Below, piece after piece: positions 17,696-27,696 of a stretch of 64,000 nt of DNA. The translations under genes and the position numbers were made by a program. Origin of the DNA: an uncultured Collinsella sp. (lineage in GTDB: Bacteria; Actinomycetota; Coriobacteriia; Coriobacteriales; Coriobacteriaceae); contig CABRHS010000007.1 of NCBI GenBank assembly GCA_902470815.1, forward strand, positions 1 to 64,000, written 5' to 3'. Positions within the stretch are counted from its first letter, which is position 1, and every line of letters starts with the position of its first letter. The notes below the pieces were generated by a model that was not told the origin of the DNA, ran no database searches, and saw only the letters and a program-made list of their open reading frames with translations.

Positions 17696-20600
17696 GTGTA
17701 CCTTAAGTCGCTCACCCTCAAGGGGTTCAAATCGTTCGCCGACCGCGCGCATATGACATTCGAGCCCGGGCTCACGGTCATCGTGGGCCCCAACGGATCG
17801 GGCAAATCCAACGTCTCCGATGCCATCCTTTGGGTGCTCGGCGAGCAGAGCGCCAAGCAGCTCCGCGGCCAGGCCATGGAGGACGTCATCTTCTCGGGCT
17901 CCTCGGCCCGCAAGCCCGTGGGCGTCGCCGAGGTCACGCTCGTGCTCGACAACTCGGACCATATGCTTCCGGTCGATTTCGACGAGGTCGCCGTCACGCG
18001 TCGCATGTACCGTTCGGGCGAGAGCGAGTACCTCATCAACTCCAGCCCGTGCCGCCTTATGGACATCCAGGACATCCTGCACGATTCGGGCCTGGGCAAA
18101 GACACCCACTCCATCATCTCCCAGGGCAAGCTCGACGCGGTCCTGCAGAGCAGGCCCGAGGAGAGGCGCAGCCTGATCGAGGAGGCCGCCGGAATCTCCA
18201 AGCACAAGCGCCGCAAGGAGCGCGCCCTGCGCAAGATCAAAAGCATGGACGAGCACCTCACGCGCGCTCGCGACATCAATCGCGAGATCTCGCGCCAACT
18301 CAAGCCGCTTGAGCGACAGGTCGATCGCGCCCGCAAGTACAAGGACCTCTCGACGCGCGCCACCGAGCTCACCCGCATCCTCGCCGTCGACGAGCTCCGG
18401 CAGCTCCAAGCGCAATGGGCCGACCTGGAGTCCTCATCACGTGAGAGCTCCGCCGCGCTGGAGCTCGCCCGTTACCGACTGGGCGAGAAGGAGCGCGAGC
18501 TGGAGAAGCTGCAGGTCATGCTCGAGGAGAAGGGCCTGTTCGTCGGCGACCTGGGCGAGCAGCGCCGCCATATGCAGGACGTGGTCGGCCGAATCGGGTC
18601 GGACATGCGACTGCTAGAGGAGAAGGGCCGCAACATGGTGGCCCGTCTTTCCGAGATGCGCGGCACGCTCTCCGGCTCCGAGCATCAGCGCCGTCGCACG
18701 CTCGAGGAGCTCTCCGACATCAACCGTCAGCTCGACGAGGAGCGCGCCGCAGCCGAGGTCGCCTCGGGCGATGTCCGCGCTCTCGAGCCCGCGGCCGATG
18801 AGCTGCATGCACGCCGGGTCGAACTCGATGAGTCCATCACCGCTCTCACGCGCGAGCAGCGCGAGGTCCAGCGCGCCGCCGACAGCGCTTCCCTCGAGCT
18901 CGTCAAGGTGAAGGAGACCCTCTCCAACGCCGAAATCGAGGACGGCATGTACGCGCGCCGCCTGGAGCAGGTCGACGATGAGGTCGACGAGCTCCGCGCA
19001 TCGCTCGAGCATCGTCGTGGCCGCGCCGACGAGCTTCTGGCGGAGCTCGATGAGGCGCGAAACGCCAGGGCGGAGGCCAAGGCGGCCGTGGATGTGGCCG
19101 TGCGCGCCCTGGCCGACCTGCGCGACAAGGAGGCCGAGGCGCGCGAGAAACTCGCCGATGTTCGCTCCGAGCTCTCCGGTCTTCGCAAGGTCGACGCGAG
19201 CCTGAGTGATTCCTCGCCCCTCGCCGCACGCGTGGTGAGCAACCATCCCGAGTCCATCGCCGCCCGCCTGGGTGACGTCATCGAGGCCCCCGTGGAGCTG
19301 GAGGGCCTGGTCGAGCAGTTGCTCTCGACGGACCTCGAGGCGCTGGTCTGCATGGGCCGCGACTCCCTTTCCCGAGCGGCCTCGTTCGCCCTTGGGATGG
19401 ATGACGCCTCCGGTCAGGCTCTGCTGCTCGACCGCGATGTGGCGGCGCCTGTTCCCGCCGTCGGCGCGGCGGGGTACCGTCTGGTGGAGCGCCTCCAGGT
19501 TCGCGAGGGGTACACCGGCGTGCTCGCCGCGGTTTTGGGCCATGTGCACGTTGTCGACAGCCTTGACGCCGCCCTTGCGGCCCCCGTCGTTCCGGGCGTG
19601 CTGTATGTGACCCCCGATGGCGCCCGCGTCCGTGACGGGGGCGTGGTGCGCGTAGGCGCGGCCGGCGGGGGAGCCGCCGGGTCCCTTGAGCGCAAGCGCC
19701 GCATCCGTGAGCTCGAGAGGGTCGAGCCCGACCTCGCCGCCATCTTCGACCGCGCCGTGGAGCGCGTGTCCGATGCGACGAGCGCCATCGAGGAGGCCAG
19801 GTCCGTCGAGGGCGAGGCCGCGGGCGCCATCTCGCGCCTCGAGGGCGAGCACGCCTCGCTGCTGTCTGAGATAGGGCGCATGGAGCATTCTCTTTCCGTC
19901 AAGCTTGGTGAACGTTCGAATCTCGCCCATCGTCGGGAGGAAGCGGCCGCCGCCGTACGTGCGGCGCAGCCCCGCGTCGACGAGCTCACCGCGCTTCGCG
20001 ACGAGTCCCGCGCCCGCGTGGACGAGCTCGCGTCGAAGGTCATGGAGGCCCAGGACGACCTCGAGCGTGTTCGTCGCGACGACGCGGAGGCGGGCTCGAA
20101 GCTCGCTGACGCCAAGGTGCGCCTGGCCCGCGCGAACGAGCGCGTCAAGAGCCTTTCCGCCCGCGCTCCCGAGCTCGAGAGGCGGTTGGAGTCGATCGAG
20201 CGCCGCATCCGCGGTACCGAGCAGTCAGCCCGCTCCCTCGAGGTGCTTCGCCTGCGCGTCGACCCGCTTCACGATCGCTACCAGGCGCTCTCCGAGCGCG
20301 CGATGGATTGGGCGGCCCGCCTGCGCGACCGCGCCTCGCTCGAGGAGGCCGACTCCGCGTCGCTCAAGCGCACCATCGAGGACGCCAAGACCGAGGTCGC
20401 GCGCGCCAAGGTCGAGGTCGACCTGGCTACGGCGGCGGTTAACGATTCCAAGGTGGCAAGGGGCAAACTCGAGGTGCAGGTCGAGGCGGCCGTTCGCGCC
20501 ATCACCTCGGACGGGGGCATGGTCCTGGAGGAGGCGCTCCAGCTCCCCGCCCCCGCGGATCGCGCCGCGGCGGAGCGGGAGCTCAACGACCTCGCGCGCC

Positions 20601-21232
20601 AGATCAACAACCTGGGCCCCGTGAACCAGGTCGCCATGGAGGAGTACGAGACCCTCAAGGCCCGTGCGGACTATATCGCCGCGCAGCTGGAGGACCTCGA
20701 GTCCGCTCGCAAGGCGCTCACCAAGATCACCGCTGCCATCGACCGCAAGATGCGCACCAGCTTCCTCACTACCTTCGAGAAGGTGGACGAGAACTTCCGC
20801 GAGGTGTTCTCGATGCTCTTTCCGGGCGGGCAGGCGCATCTCGAGATGACCGATCCCGAGCATCCCGCCGAGACCGGCATCGAGGTGGTGGCCCAGCCAA
20901 AGGGCAAGCGCATCACCAAGATGATGCTCATGAGCGGCGGCGAGAAGTCCCTCACGGCGCTCGCCCTGCTGTTCGCCGTGTACCGCACGCGCACGGTGCC
21001 GTTCTACGTGCTCGATGAGGTCGAGGCGGCCTTGGACGACTCGAACCTCTCAAAGCTCATCGGCGCCATCGATTATCTTCGCAAGACCACGCAGCTGCTC
21101 GTCATCTCGCATCAGCGCCGGACGATGGAGGACGCCGATGTCCTGTACGGCGTGTCCATGCAGGCCGACGGCGTGAGCCGTGTGGTCAGTCAAAAACTCG
21201 ATCGTGAAACCGGAAAGGTCGTGAATGCGTAA
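17696..21232 (+). CDS. smc: chromosome segregation protein SMC
   Basis: An 1178-residue SMC with a GTG start. Walker A GPNGSGKSN is at residues 31-39. Long Arg/Glu/Ala-rich coiled coils flank a hinge near residues 505-635. The C-terminal half-ATPase has the signature LMSGGEKS near residue 1075 and Walker B FYVLDEVEAALDD. SMC dimers with ScpA/ScpB compact and align chromosome arms. The stop overlaps the ftsY start (TAATG). The length is typical. Confidence 0.97.
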   Translation: MYLKSLTLKGFKSFADRAHMTFEPGLTVIVGPNGSGKSNVSDAILWVLGEQSAKQLRGQAMEDVIFSGSSARKPVGVAEVTLVLDNSDHMLPVDFDEVAVTRRMYRSGESEYLINSSPCRLMDIQDILHDSGLGKDTHSIISQGKLDAVLQSRPEERRSLIEEAAGISKHKRRKERALRKIKSMDEHLTRARDINREISRQLKPLERQVDRARKYKDLSTRATELTRILAVDELRQLQAQWADLESSSRESSAALELARYRLGEKERELEKLQVMLEEKGLFVGDLGEQRRHMQDVVGRIGSDMRLLEEKGRNMVARLSEMRGTLSGSEHQRRRTLEELSDINRQLDEERAAAEVASGDVRALEPAADELHARRVELDESITALTREQREVQRAADSASLELVKVKETLSNAEIEDGMYARRLEQVDDEVDELRASLEHRRGRADELLAELDEARNARAEAKAAVDVAVRALADLRDKEAEAREKLADVRSELSGLRKVDASLSDSSPLAARVVSNHPESIAARLGDVIEAPVELEGLVEQLLSTDLEALVCMGRDSLSRAASFALGMDDASGQALLLDRDVAAPVPAVGAAGYRLVERLQVREGYTGVLAAVLGHVHVVDSLDAALAAPVVPGVLYVTPDGARVRDGGVVRVGAAGGGAAGSLERKRRIRELERVEPDLAAIFDRAVERVSDATSAIEEARSVEGEAAGAISRLEGEHASLLSEIGRMEHSLSVKLGERSNLAHRREEAAAAVRAAQPRVDELTALRDESRARVDELASKVMEAQDDLERVRRDDAEAGSKLADAKVRLARANERVKSLSARAPELERRLESIERRIRGTEQSARSLEVLRLRVDPLHDRYQALSERAMDWAARLRDRASLEEADSASLKRTIEDAKTEVARAKVEVDLATAAVNDSKVARGKLEVQVEAAVRAITSDGGMVLEEALQLPAPADRAAAERELNDLARQINNLGPVNQVAMEEYETLKARADYIAAQLEDLESARKALTKITAAIDRKMRTSFLTTFEKVDENFREVFSMLFPGGQAHLEMTDPEHPAETGIEVVAQPKGKRITKMMLMSGGEKSLTALALLFAVYRTRTVPFYVLDEVEAALDDSNLSKLIGAIDYLRKTTQLLVISHQRRTMEDADVLYGVSMQADGVSRVVSQKLDRETGKVVNA

Positions 21233-22146
21233 TGGGTCTGTTCGATTCCCTCAAGCGCGGTCTGGAGCGCAGCCGCGAGGCCCTGAATGAGGTCTTCTAT
21301 TTCGGCGGCGAGGTTGACGAGAGCTTCTGGGAGGAGCTCGAGGACACGCTCGTCATGGGCGACATGGGCGGCGAGATCGCCATGCGCGTGACCGACGACC
21401 TGCGCGAGACCGCGGCGCGGAAGAACCTCAAGACCGCCGATCAGCTGCGCGCCGCCCTCGCCGAGCGCCTTTGCGAGTTCTTCGTCGAGCCCGAGGGCGA
21501 CATCTTCGACGGTACCCCGAGCTGCGTGCTGTTCGTCGGCATCAACGGCGCCGGCAAGACCACGACGGTCGGCAAGATCGCGAGCGCCGAGGCACACGCG
21601 GGCAAGAACGTGGTGATCGGCAGCGCAGACACCTTCCGCGCCGCCGCCATCGAGCAGCTGGACGTCTGGGGCCAGCGCGCCGGCGTTCCCGTGATCAAAC
21701 GCGACCGCGGCTCCGACCCCGCGAGCGTGTGCTACGACGTGCTCGACGAGGCCGACAGGCTCGGCAGCGACCTGGTGCTCATCGACACGGCGGGGCGCCT
21801 GCACTCCAGCCCCGAGCTCATGCGCGAGCTCGCCAAGGTCGTGAAGGTCACACGCAAGCGCGCCGAGGCTTGCGCCGCCGGCCCCATGCCGGTGCACGTG
21901 GTGCTCGTCATCGACTCCGCCACCGGCCAGAACGGCCTGGCGCAGGCTCAGGAGTTCAACGACGCCCTCGGCCTTGACGGCATCATCATGACCAAGCTGG
22001 ACGGCACGGCCAAAGGCGGCATTGCGCTCGCGGTGGCCGAGCAGCTCAAACTCCCCATCTACCGCATCGGCGTGGGCGAGCAGGTCGAGGACCTCCAGCG
22101 ATTCGATGCCGGTGATTTCTGCCACGCCCTCGTTGGCCTAAACTAG
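21232..22146 (+). CDS. ftsY: signal recognition particle receptor FtsY
   Basis: A 304-residue SRP GTPase lacking the long acidic N-terminal domain of enterobacteria, as in other Gram-positives. It has G1 GINGAGKTT near residue 103, DTFRAAAIEQL, the DTAGR motif near residue 186 and TKLDGTAKGG near 250. It docks ribosome-SRP complexes at the membrane and works with Ffh encoded next. The ATG overlaps the smc stop. A 7-bp hairpin (22160-22184) lies in the 116-nt gap before ffh. Confidence 0.96.
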   Translation: MGLFDSLKRGLERSREALNEVFYFGGEVDESFWEELEDTLVMGDMGGEIAMRVTDDLRETAARKNLKTADQLRAALAERLCEFFVEPEGDIFDGTPSCVLFVGINGAGKTTTVGKIASAEAHAGKNVVIGSADTFRAAAIEQLDVWGQRAGVPVIKRDRGSDPASVCYDVLDEADRLGSDLVLIDTAGRLHSSPELMRELAKVVKVTRKRAEACAAGPMPVHVVLVIDSATGQNGLAQAQEFNDALGLDGIIMTKLDGTAKGGIALAVAEQLKLPIYRIGVGEQVEDLQRFDAGDFCHALVGLN

Positions 22147-22262
22147 CGTCCTCACGCCTCGGGTCGGGGACGCGCATCGACCCGGGGCCCGCTTTGCAAT
22201 CCATATCGTCTCGCATTTGTGCCGTCGCGAATCCGGGGCGCACCCGAGTGTAGGGAGATCAA

Positions 22263-23753
22263 ATGGCAGCCTTCGGCTCGCTTTCCGACCGCCTGAACGA
22301 CACCTTCGACCGCCTGCGCGGCAAGGGTAAGCTCACCGAGGCGGACATCAACGTCGCCATGCGCGAGATCCGCATGGCCCTTCTCGAGGCGGACGTCAAC
22401 TACCGCGTGGTGAAGGACTTCGTCACGCGTACCAAGGAGCGCTGCCTCACCGCAGAGGTCATGGACTCCCTCACGCCGGCGCAAAACGTCGTCAAGATCG
22501 TGCTCGACGAGCTCACCGAGCTGCTCGGCGGGACCGAGAGCAAACTCGTGCTCTCCAGCCGCATCCCCAACGTCATCATGCTCGTGGGCCTGCAGGGCTC
22601 CGGTAAGACGACCGCGGCCGTCAAGCTCGCCCACATGCTCAAGAAGCAGGGCAAGAGCCCGCTGCTCGCCGCGTGCGACGTGTATCGCCCGGCGGCCGCC
22701 GACCAGCTCGCCACGCTGGGCGGCGAGATCGGCGTTCCCGTGTTCCGCGGCGATAGCGCCCATCCGGTCGACATCGCCAAAGCGTCCATCCGCGAGGCCG
22801 TCGACACCATGCGCGACGTCGTCATCGTCGACACCGCGGGCCGTCTGCAGATCGACGAGCAGATGATGCAGGAGGCTGTCGACATCAAGAAGGCGGTCAA
22901 GCCCGACCAGGTCCTCATGGTGGTCGACGCCATGACCGGTCAGGACATCGTCAACGTGGTCTCCACCTTCGCCGAGCGCACCGACTTCGACGGCGTGATC
23001 ATCTCCAAGCTTGACGGCGACGCCCGCGGCGGCGGCGCGCTCTCGGTGCGCGAGGTGACCGGCAAGCCCATCAAGTTCGTCTCGATGGGCGAGAAGCCCG
23101 ATTCGCTCGAGGTGTTCAACCCCGAGCGCATGGCCAAGCGCATCCTCGGCATGGGCGACGTCATCGGCATCATCGAGAAGGCCCAGGAGGCCGCCACGGC
23201 CGAGCAGATCGCCTCCGCCGAGCGCATGCTGCGCGATGGCTTCACCATGGACGACATGCTGGAGCAGATGAAGGCCGTCAAGAAGATGGGCGGCATGAAG
23301 GGCATCTTGGGCATGCTCCCGGGCGGCCAGCGAGCCCTCAACCAGATGGGCGGCAACCTCGACGAGAAGGTCTTCGACCGCAATGAGGCCATCATCCTGT
23401 CCATGACGGCCGAGGAGCGTCGCCGCCCCTCTATCATCAACGGCCAGCGCCGCGCCCGCATCGCCCGCGGCTGCGGCCTTACGCCCACCGACGTGAACGC
23501 TCTCATGAAGCAGTGGGGCGAGATGAACAAGATGATGGGCAAGATGCGCGCCATGGCCCAGCAGCAGGCCGGCGGCAAGAAGGGCAAAAAGGGGAAGAAG
23601 GGCAAGAAGATGCGCATGCCCGGCGTCCCCGGCATGGGCGGCATGAACATGAACCAGCTCATGAACCAGATGGGCGGCATGCCCGGCATGGGCGGCGGCA
23701 TGTCCGATATGGACAAGCTCATGCAGATGAACGACCAGTTCAAGCGGAAGTAG
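22263..23753 (+). CDS. ffh: signal recognition particle protein Ffh
   Basis: A 496-residue SRP54. It has an N domain, a GTPase domain (GLQGSGKTT near residue 108, DTAGRLQ near 190, TKLDGDARGG-like SKLDGDARGG near 246) and an M domain from about residue 300. The last 70 residues are strikingly rich in Met, Gly and Lys, including a lysine run and repeated GMGG units, more than the usual tail. It binds signal peptides and 4.5S RNA. Its ATG follows GGGAG; thyA starts 6 nt after the stop. Confidence 0.96.
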   Translation: MAAFGSLSDRLNDTFDRLRGKGKLTEADINVAMREIRMALLEADVNYRVVKDFVTRTKERCLTAEVMDSLTPAQNVVKIVLDELTELLGGTESKLVLSSRIPNVIMLVGLQGSGKTTAAVKLAHMLKKQGKSPLLAACDVYRPAAADQLATLGGEIGVPVFRGDSAHPVDIAKASIREAVDTMRDVVIVDTAGRLQIDEQMMQEAVDIKKAVKPDQVLMVVDAMTGQDIVNVVSTFAERTDFDGVIISKLDGDARGGGALSVREVTGKPIKFVSMGEKPDSLEVFNPERMAKRILGMGDVIGIIEKAQEAATAEQIASAERMLRDGFTMDDMLEQMKAVKKMGGMKGILGMLPGGQRALNQMGGNLDEKVFDRNEAIILSMTAEERRRPSIINGQRRARIARGCGLTPTDVNALMKQWGEMNKMMGKMRAMAQQQAGGKKGKKGKKGKKMRMPGVPGMGGMNMNQLMNQMGGMPGMGGGMSDMDKLMQMNDQFKRK

Positions 23754-23759
23754 GATCAC

Positions 23760-24608
23760 GTGAGCAAGGCCGACAAGCTGTTCGTCTCCATGTGCCGGGA
23801 CATCTTGGACCACGGCACCACGACGGAGGGGGAGAAGGTCCGCCCGGTTTGGGAGGACGGCACCCCCGCCTACACCATCAAGAATTTCGGTGTCACCAAT
23901 CGCTACAACCTGCGCGAGGAGTTTCCCGCGCTCACCTTGCGCCGCACGGCGCTCAAGTCGGCGATGGATGAGATCTTGTGGATCTACCAGAAGAAGTCCA
24001 ACAACATCAACGACCTGAAATCCCACATTTGGGACCAATGGGCTGATGACGAGGGCTCGATCGGCAAGGCGTACGGGTATCAGATCGCGCAGAAGTCGCA
24101 CTACAGGGAGGGCGACTTCGACCAGATGGACCGCGTCTTGTATGACCTTGAGCACACGCCCTATTCGCGCCGCATCATGACGAACATGTACACCTTCTCC
24201 GACCTCTCGGAGATGCACTTGTACCCATGCGCCTACAGCGTCACCTACAACGTGACCGCCGATCCCGACTGCGACAGGCCCGTTCTCAACATGGTGCTCA
24301 TGCAGCGCAGCCAGGACATCCTCGCGGCGAACAACTGGAACGTGTGTCAGTACGCCATCCTGCTCATGATGGTCGCGCGCCACTGCGGCATGATCGCCGG
24401 CGAGCTCCTGCACGTCATCGTCGACGCGCACATCTACGACCGCCACGTCGACATCGTCCGCGAGCTCATCGAGCGCCCTCAGTACCCGGCGCCCAAGGTG
24501 TCGCTCAACCCCGAGGTCACGAATTTCTACGACTTCACCACCGACGACCTGATCGTCGAGGGGTACGAGCACGGCCCTCAGGTCAAGAATATTCCCATCG
24601 CGGTGTAG
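23760..24608 (+). CDS. thyA: thymidylate synthase
   Basis: A 282-residue ThyA. The catalytic Cys157 lies in HLYPCAYSV, which is more divergent than the usual PPCH. The downstream RSQDILAANNWNV resembles the RSCDVFLGLPFN region that positions the nucleotide. It methylates dUMP with methylene-tetrahydrofolate and yields dihydrofolate, which FolA encoded next recycles. The GTG at 23760 lies 6 nt after ffh. The LYPC and NNWN variants are shared by a Gram-positive ThyA subgroup as far as I recall; activity is expected. Confidence 0.92.
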   Translation: MSKADKLFVSMCRDILDHGTTTEGEKVRPVWEDGTPAYTIKNFGVTNRYNLREEFPALTLRRTALKSAMDEILWIYQKKSNNINDLKSHIWDQWADDEGSIGKAYGYQIAQKSHYREGDFDQMDRVLYDLEHTPYSRRIMTNMYTFSDLSEMHLYPCAYSVTYNVTADPDCDRPVLNMVLMQRSQDILAANNWNVCQYAILLMMVARHCGMIAGELLHVIVDAHIYDRHVDIVRELIERPQYPAPKVSLNPEVTNFYDFTTDDLIVEGYEHGPQVKNIPIAV

Positions 24609-24616
24609 GAGGCGGC

Positions 24617-25135
24617 ATGGCATGTGAGCTCAAGGCGATCGTCGCGGTGTGCGACGACTGGGGAATCGGGCGCGGCGGCGACATGGTGGTCTCCAATCGA
24701 GCCGATATGCGCCATTTCGTGGCGTGCACCAAAGGGCATCCCGTGATCATGGGCCGCAAGACCCTCGATAGCTTTCCCGGCGGTCGTCCGCTCAAGGACC
24801 GTCGCAACATCGTGCTCACGCGCGATGCCGATTTCGCCCGCGAGGGCGTCGAGACCGTCCATTCCGTCGAGGCCGCGCTCGAGGCGGTCGCCGACGAGGA
24901 TGTCGCCTGGGTCATCGGCGGCGGTGCGGTTTATGGCCAGCTCCTTCCATATTGCGTTGAGGCCGAGGTCACGCATAACCATGTGGTGCATGAGGCCGAC
25001 GCGCATTTCCCCGACCTGTCCGCAGATCCCGCTTGGCGCGTCGTGCGTCGCTCCGACGCCCGGGTCGTCGAGGCCGGTCAGGGCGATGAGGGGCTCGAGT
25101 TCGAGTTCGTGACCTACCGGCGGGAGGACCGCTAG
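24617..25135 (+). CDS. folA: dihydrofolate reductase
   Basis: A 172-residue DHFR with the N-terminal IVAVCDDWGIGRGGDM, the NADPH-binding MGRKTLDSFPGGRPL and the C-terminal WVIGGGAVYGQLLP. It regenerates tetrahydrofolate from the dihydrofolate made by ThyA. The ATG at 24617 sits 8 nt after thyA and directly behind GGAGG. The same frame is open upstream inside thyA, but that part is a shadow. The stop overlaps the next start (TAGTG). Substrate residues look intact; I cannot infer trimethoprim response. Confidence 0.94.
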   Translation: MACELKAIVAVCDDWGIGRGGDMVVSNRADMRHFVACTKGHPVIMGRKTLDSFPGGRPLKDRRNIVLTRDADFAREGVETVHSVEAALEAVADEDVAWVIGGGAVYGQLLPYCVEAEVTHNHVVHEADAHFPDLSADPAWRVVRRSDARVVEAGQGDEGLEFEFVTYRREDR

Positions 25136-26046
25136 TGGCCGGCATCCAGATCATCCGCATCGACTCGCTCGATGACTCGCGCCTCGAGGCATACACGAGG
25201 CTCACCGAGCGGCAACTCCGGTGCGTCCTCGAGCCCGAGAAGGGCATCTTCATCGCCGAGAGCGGCAAGGTGATCGAGCGCGCCGTGGAGGCCGGTCTTG
25301 AGCCCGTGAGCTTCCTGTTGGGCGAGCGCTGGCTCGATCAGCTCTCACCGCTGCTCGATATCGTGGGGCGGGAGCATCCCGAGGTCGAGGTGCCCGTCTT
25401 TGTGGGTGACATGTCGCTGCTCGAGCGGTTGACGGGCTTTTCCGTCACGCGCGGGGCGCTCGCGGCGTTCCGCAGGCCCCCGCTTGCCGACCCTAATTCG
25501 TTCCTCGAGGGGCTTGTGGACCGCGCGGAGGGCCGTCCGGTCCGCGTCTGCGTGCTCGAGGGCATCGTCGACCACTCCAACGTCGGGGCGATCTTCCGTT
25601 CCGCCGCCGCGCTGAACGTCGACGGCATCCTGGTGAGCCCCACCTGCGTGGACCCGCTCTACCGCCGTTCGGCTCGCGTGTCCATGGGCACGGTCTTCCA
25701 GGTCCCGTGGACGCGGATCGGCAGCGAGGTCCGCGCGTGGCCGCATGACGGTCTCGAGGCGCTCAGGCGCTCAGGGTTCACTTGCTCCGCCATGGCGCTC
25801 TCTGACGATTCCGTCTCTCTGGACGACCCGTCGCTGCTCGATATCGACCGTCACGCGATCTTCATGGGGACGGAGGGCGCGGGGCTTCAGGCAAAAACCA
25901 TCGCCGGTTGCGATAGGACCATCCGCATCCCCATGGCGCACGGAGTCGATTCCCTCAACGTCGCCGCGGCGAGTGCGGTCGCATTCTGGCAGCTTTGCCC
26001 CCATGTCGACAACGGGTACTCGTACCGTCCCGGCATGTTCGCCTAA
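25135..26046 (+). CDS. TrmH/SpoU-family RNA 2'-O-methyltransferase
   Basis: A 303-residue SPOUT methyltransferase. The N-terminal part resembles an RNA-binding substrate domain. The C-terminal knot contains the three SpoU motifs: DHSNVGAIFRSA (N-x-G-x-x-x-R, near residue 146), FMGTEGAGL (near 245) and IPMAHGVDSLNVAAA (near 264). It methylates a ribose in rRNA or tRNA; the exact nucleotide is unknown. It has a GTG start overlapping the folA stop, so it is the last gene of the ffh-thyA-folA run. The next gene has its own promoter. Confidence 0.85.
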   Translation: MAGIQIIRIDSLDDSRLEAYTRLTERQLRCVLEPEKGIFIAESGKVIERAVEAGLEPVSFLLGERWLDQLSPLLDIVGREHPEVEVPVFVGDMSLLERLTGFSVTRGALAAFRRPPLADPNSFLEGLVDRAEGRPVRVCVLEGIVDHSNVGAIFRSAAALNVDGILVSPTCVDPLYRRSARVSMGTVFQVPWTRIGSEVRAWPHDGLEALRRSGFTCSAMALSDDSVSLDDPSLLDIDRHAIFMGTEGAGLQAKTIAGCDRTIRIPMAHGVDSLNVAAASAVAFWQLCPHVDNGYSYRPGMFA

Positions 26047-26120
26047 CCGGCTTCCGCGTCGCGCTCCCGGATCGCAAATGCCCTGCTTCCCATGGCAGTT
26101 CACCGATTATCGGCGGGGGG

Positions 26121-26149
26121 TTGCGGACCGTCGTGAGTTGCACTAGTCT
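26121..26149 (+). promoter_or_regulatory. promoter of the MATE exporter gene
   Basis: -35 TTGCGG (26121-26126), 17-nt spacer, -10 TAGTCT (26144-26149), about 35 nt upstream of the likely ATG. Confidence 0.5.
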
Positions 26150-26184
26150 CGTGGGGCCGCAAGCGTCGCGAGATGGGGGAGCAC

Positions 26185-27567
26185 ATGGCCAAACGCGCTG
26201 ACAAGGGCTCGATCGACGTCACCCAGGGTGTCATCTGGCGCCAGCTCCTGGCGCTGTGCGTTCCCATTTTCTTCAGCTCGTTCTTTCAGCAGGCCTATGC
26301 GCTTATCAATACCTACATCGTCGGGCAGTTCGGCGGCAAGATAGCCCTGGGCGGCATCCAGTCGACCTTGAGCCTGTCCGAGCTCGCCATCGGGTTCTGC
26401 ATCGGTTTGGGCGCCGGTTGCGCGGTCATCACCGGTCAGTTCTTCGGTCAGCGGGATGACGCCCGTCTCTCCAGGTCCATCCACACGGCCATGGCGCTCG
26501 CCATCGTCCTCGGCGCCTGCATCTCCGTCCTGGGCGTCATCTTCCTGCCCGCGATTCTAACGGCCATGGGGACGCCCGAGGAGCTCATGTGGGAGGCTGT
26601 CGCCTATTCGCGCTGCTACTTCGGGGCGATGGTATTCTCTCTCGTGCTCAACATGGGCACCGCCCTGTTGCGTGCCGTCGGTGACACGCGCGCGCCGGCC
26701 CTCATCATCGCCTCGGGCTGCGTCTTCAACGTGGTCTTCGACCTCATCTTCGTGGCCGCGCTCAAGATGGAGGCGTTGGGCTGCGGCATAGCAACCGCTC
26801 TCACCATCGCCATTAACGCGTCCATGGTGGTGCTGCGTCTCATGCGCGCCGACGGCCCCTGGCGTCTTGACCCCCGTAAGCTGGGTATCGATCGTGCCAT
26901 CTGCCGCAGCATGATCTCAACGGGCCTGCCTTTGGGCATCCAGGCGTCCCTGTATTCCATCTCCAATATCATCGTGCAGTCCACCGTGAACTCCTTCGGC
27001 GCCGACGCCGTGACGGGATGGGGCCTCGCGGCGCGCCTGGACGGTATCGTGTGGATGGTCACCGAGGCGCTCGGCGTCGCCATGACCACGTTCTCCGCGC
27101 AGAATTTCGGGGCCCGCAACTACGAGCGCATGCGCAAGGGCTATCATACGTCTCTCGTCATCACGGTCACGGTCGTGGGTGGAATGGCGCTGTCCCTCAT
27201 CACGTTCGTCGATCCCCTCGCGCGATTCTTCATTGACGACTCCGCGGTCGTGGGCTACACCTCGACCATGATTCACTTCATCGCGCCGTTCTACCTGTTC
27301 TACTCGATCGTGGACAACACGTCCGGCGCGATACGCGGCTCCGGCGAGAGCCTGCGGCCCATGCTTCTCACCGTGGCGGGCACGGTCGTCTTCCGCGTGA
27401 TCTGGCTGCTTGCCGTCGTGCCCCTGCACCATACGCTCCAGACCATGCTCCTGGTCTACCCGGTCACGTGGATCCTCACGGCGTCGCTGTTCGTGGCCTA
27501 TCATCACTTCGGGCACTGGCTCGCGCATGCCGAGAGACGCCGCGAGCGCCTCGAACTCGAGATTTAG
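26185..27567 (+). CDS. MATE-family efflux transporter
   Basis: A 460-residue integral membrane protein with about 12 hydrophobic helices in two homologous halves, fitting the MATE (MatE, DinF/NorM-like) family. GQFFGQRDD and the second-half TFSAQNFGARN are typical loop patterns. It exports cationic drugs or metabolites in exchange for Na+ or H+; the substrate is unknown. The ATG at 26185 is preferred because GGGGGAG lies just upstream; ATG at 26173 is the alternative. It has its own promoter and is unrelated in function to its neighbours. Confidence 0.87.
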   Translation: MAKRADKGSIDVTQGVIWRQLLALCVPIFFSSFFQQAYALINTYIVGQFGGKIALGGIQSTLSLSELAIGFCIGLGAGCAVITGQFFGQRDDARLSRSIHTAMALAIVLGACISVLGVIFLPAILTAMGTPEELMWEAVAYSRCYFGAMVFSLVLNMGTALLRAVGDTRAPALIIASGCVFNVVFDLIFVAALKMEALGCGIATALTIAINASMVVLRLMRADGPWRLDPRKLGIDRAICRSMISTGLPLGIQASLYSISNIIVQSTVNSFGADAVTGWGLAARLDGIVWMVTEALGVAMTTFSAQNFGARNYERMRKGYHTSLVITVTVVGGMALSLITFVDPLARFFIDDSAVVGYTSTMIHFIAPFYLFYSIVDNTSGAIRGSGESLRPMLLTVAGTVVFRVIWLLAVVPLHHTLQTMLLVYPVTWILTASLFVAYHHFGHWLAHAERRRERLELEI

Positions 27568-27696
27568 CGCCTGAGCGGGTGGCGACCCCGCCCGGTCGGC
27601 GGTCTTCGCGCGGGGTGTCCGTGATTCGTACGTTTAGCGCGACCCACTCAAGGGTATCCTCTGAGCATTACTGAACGTACGGACGGAGTATTCCCC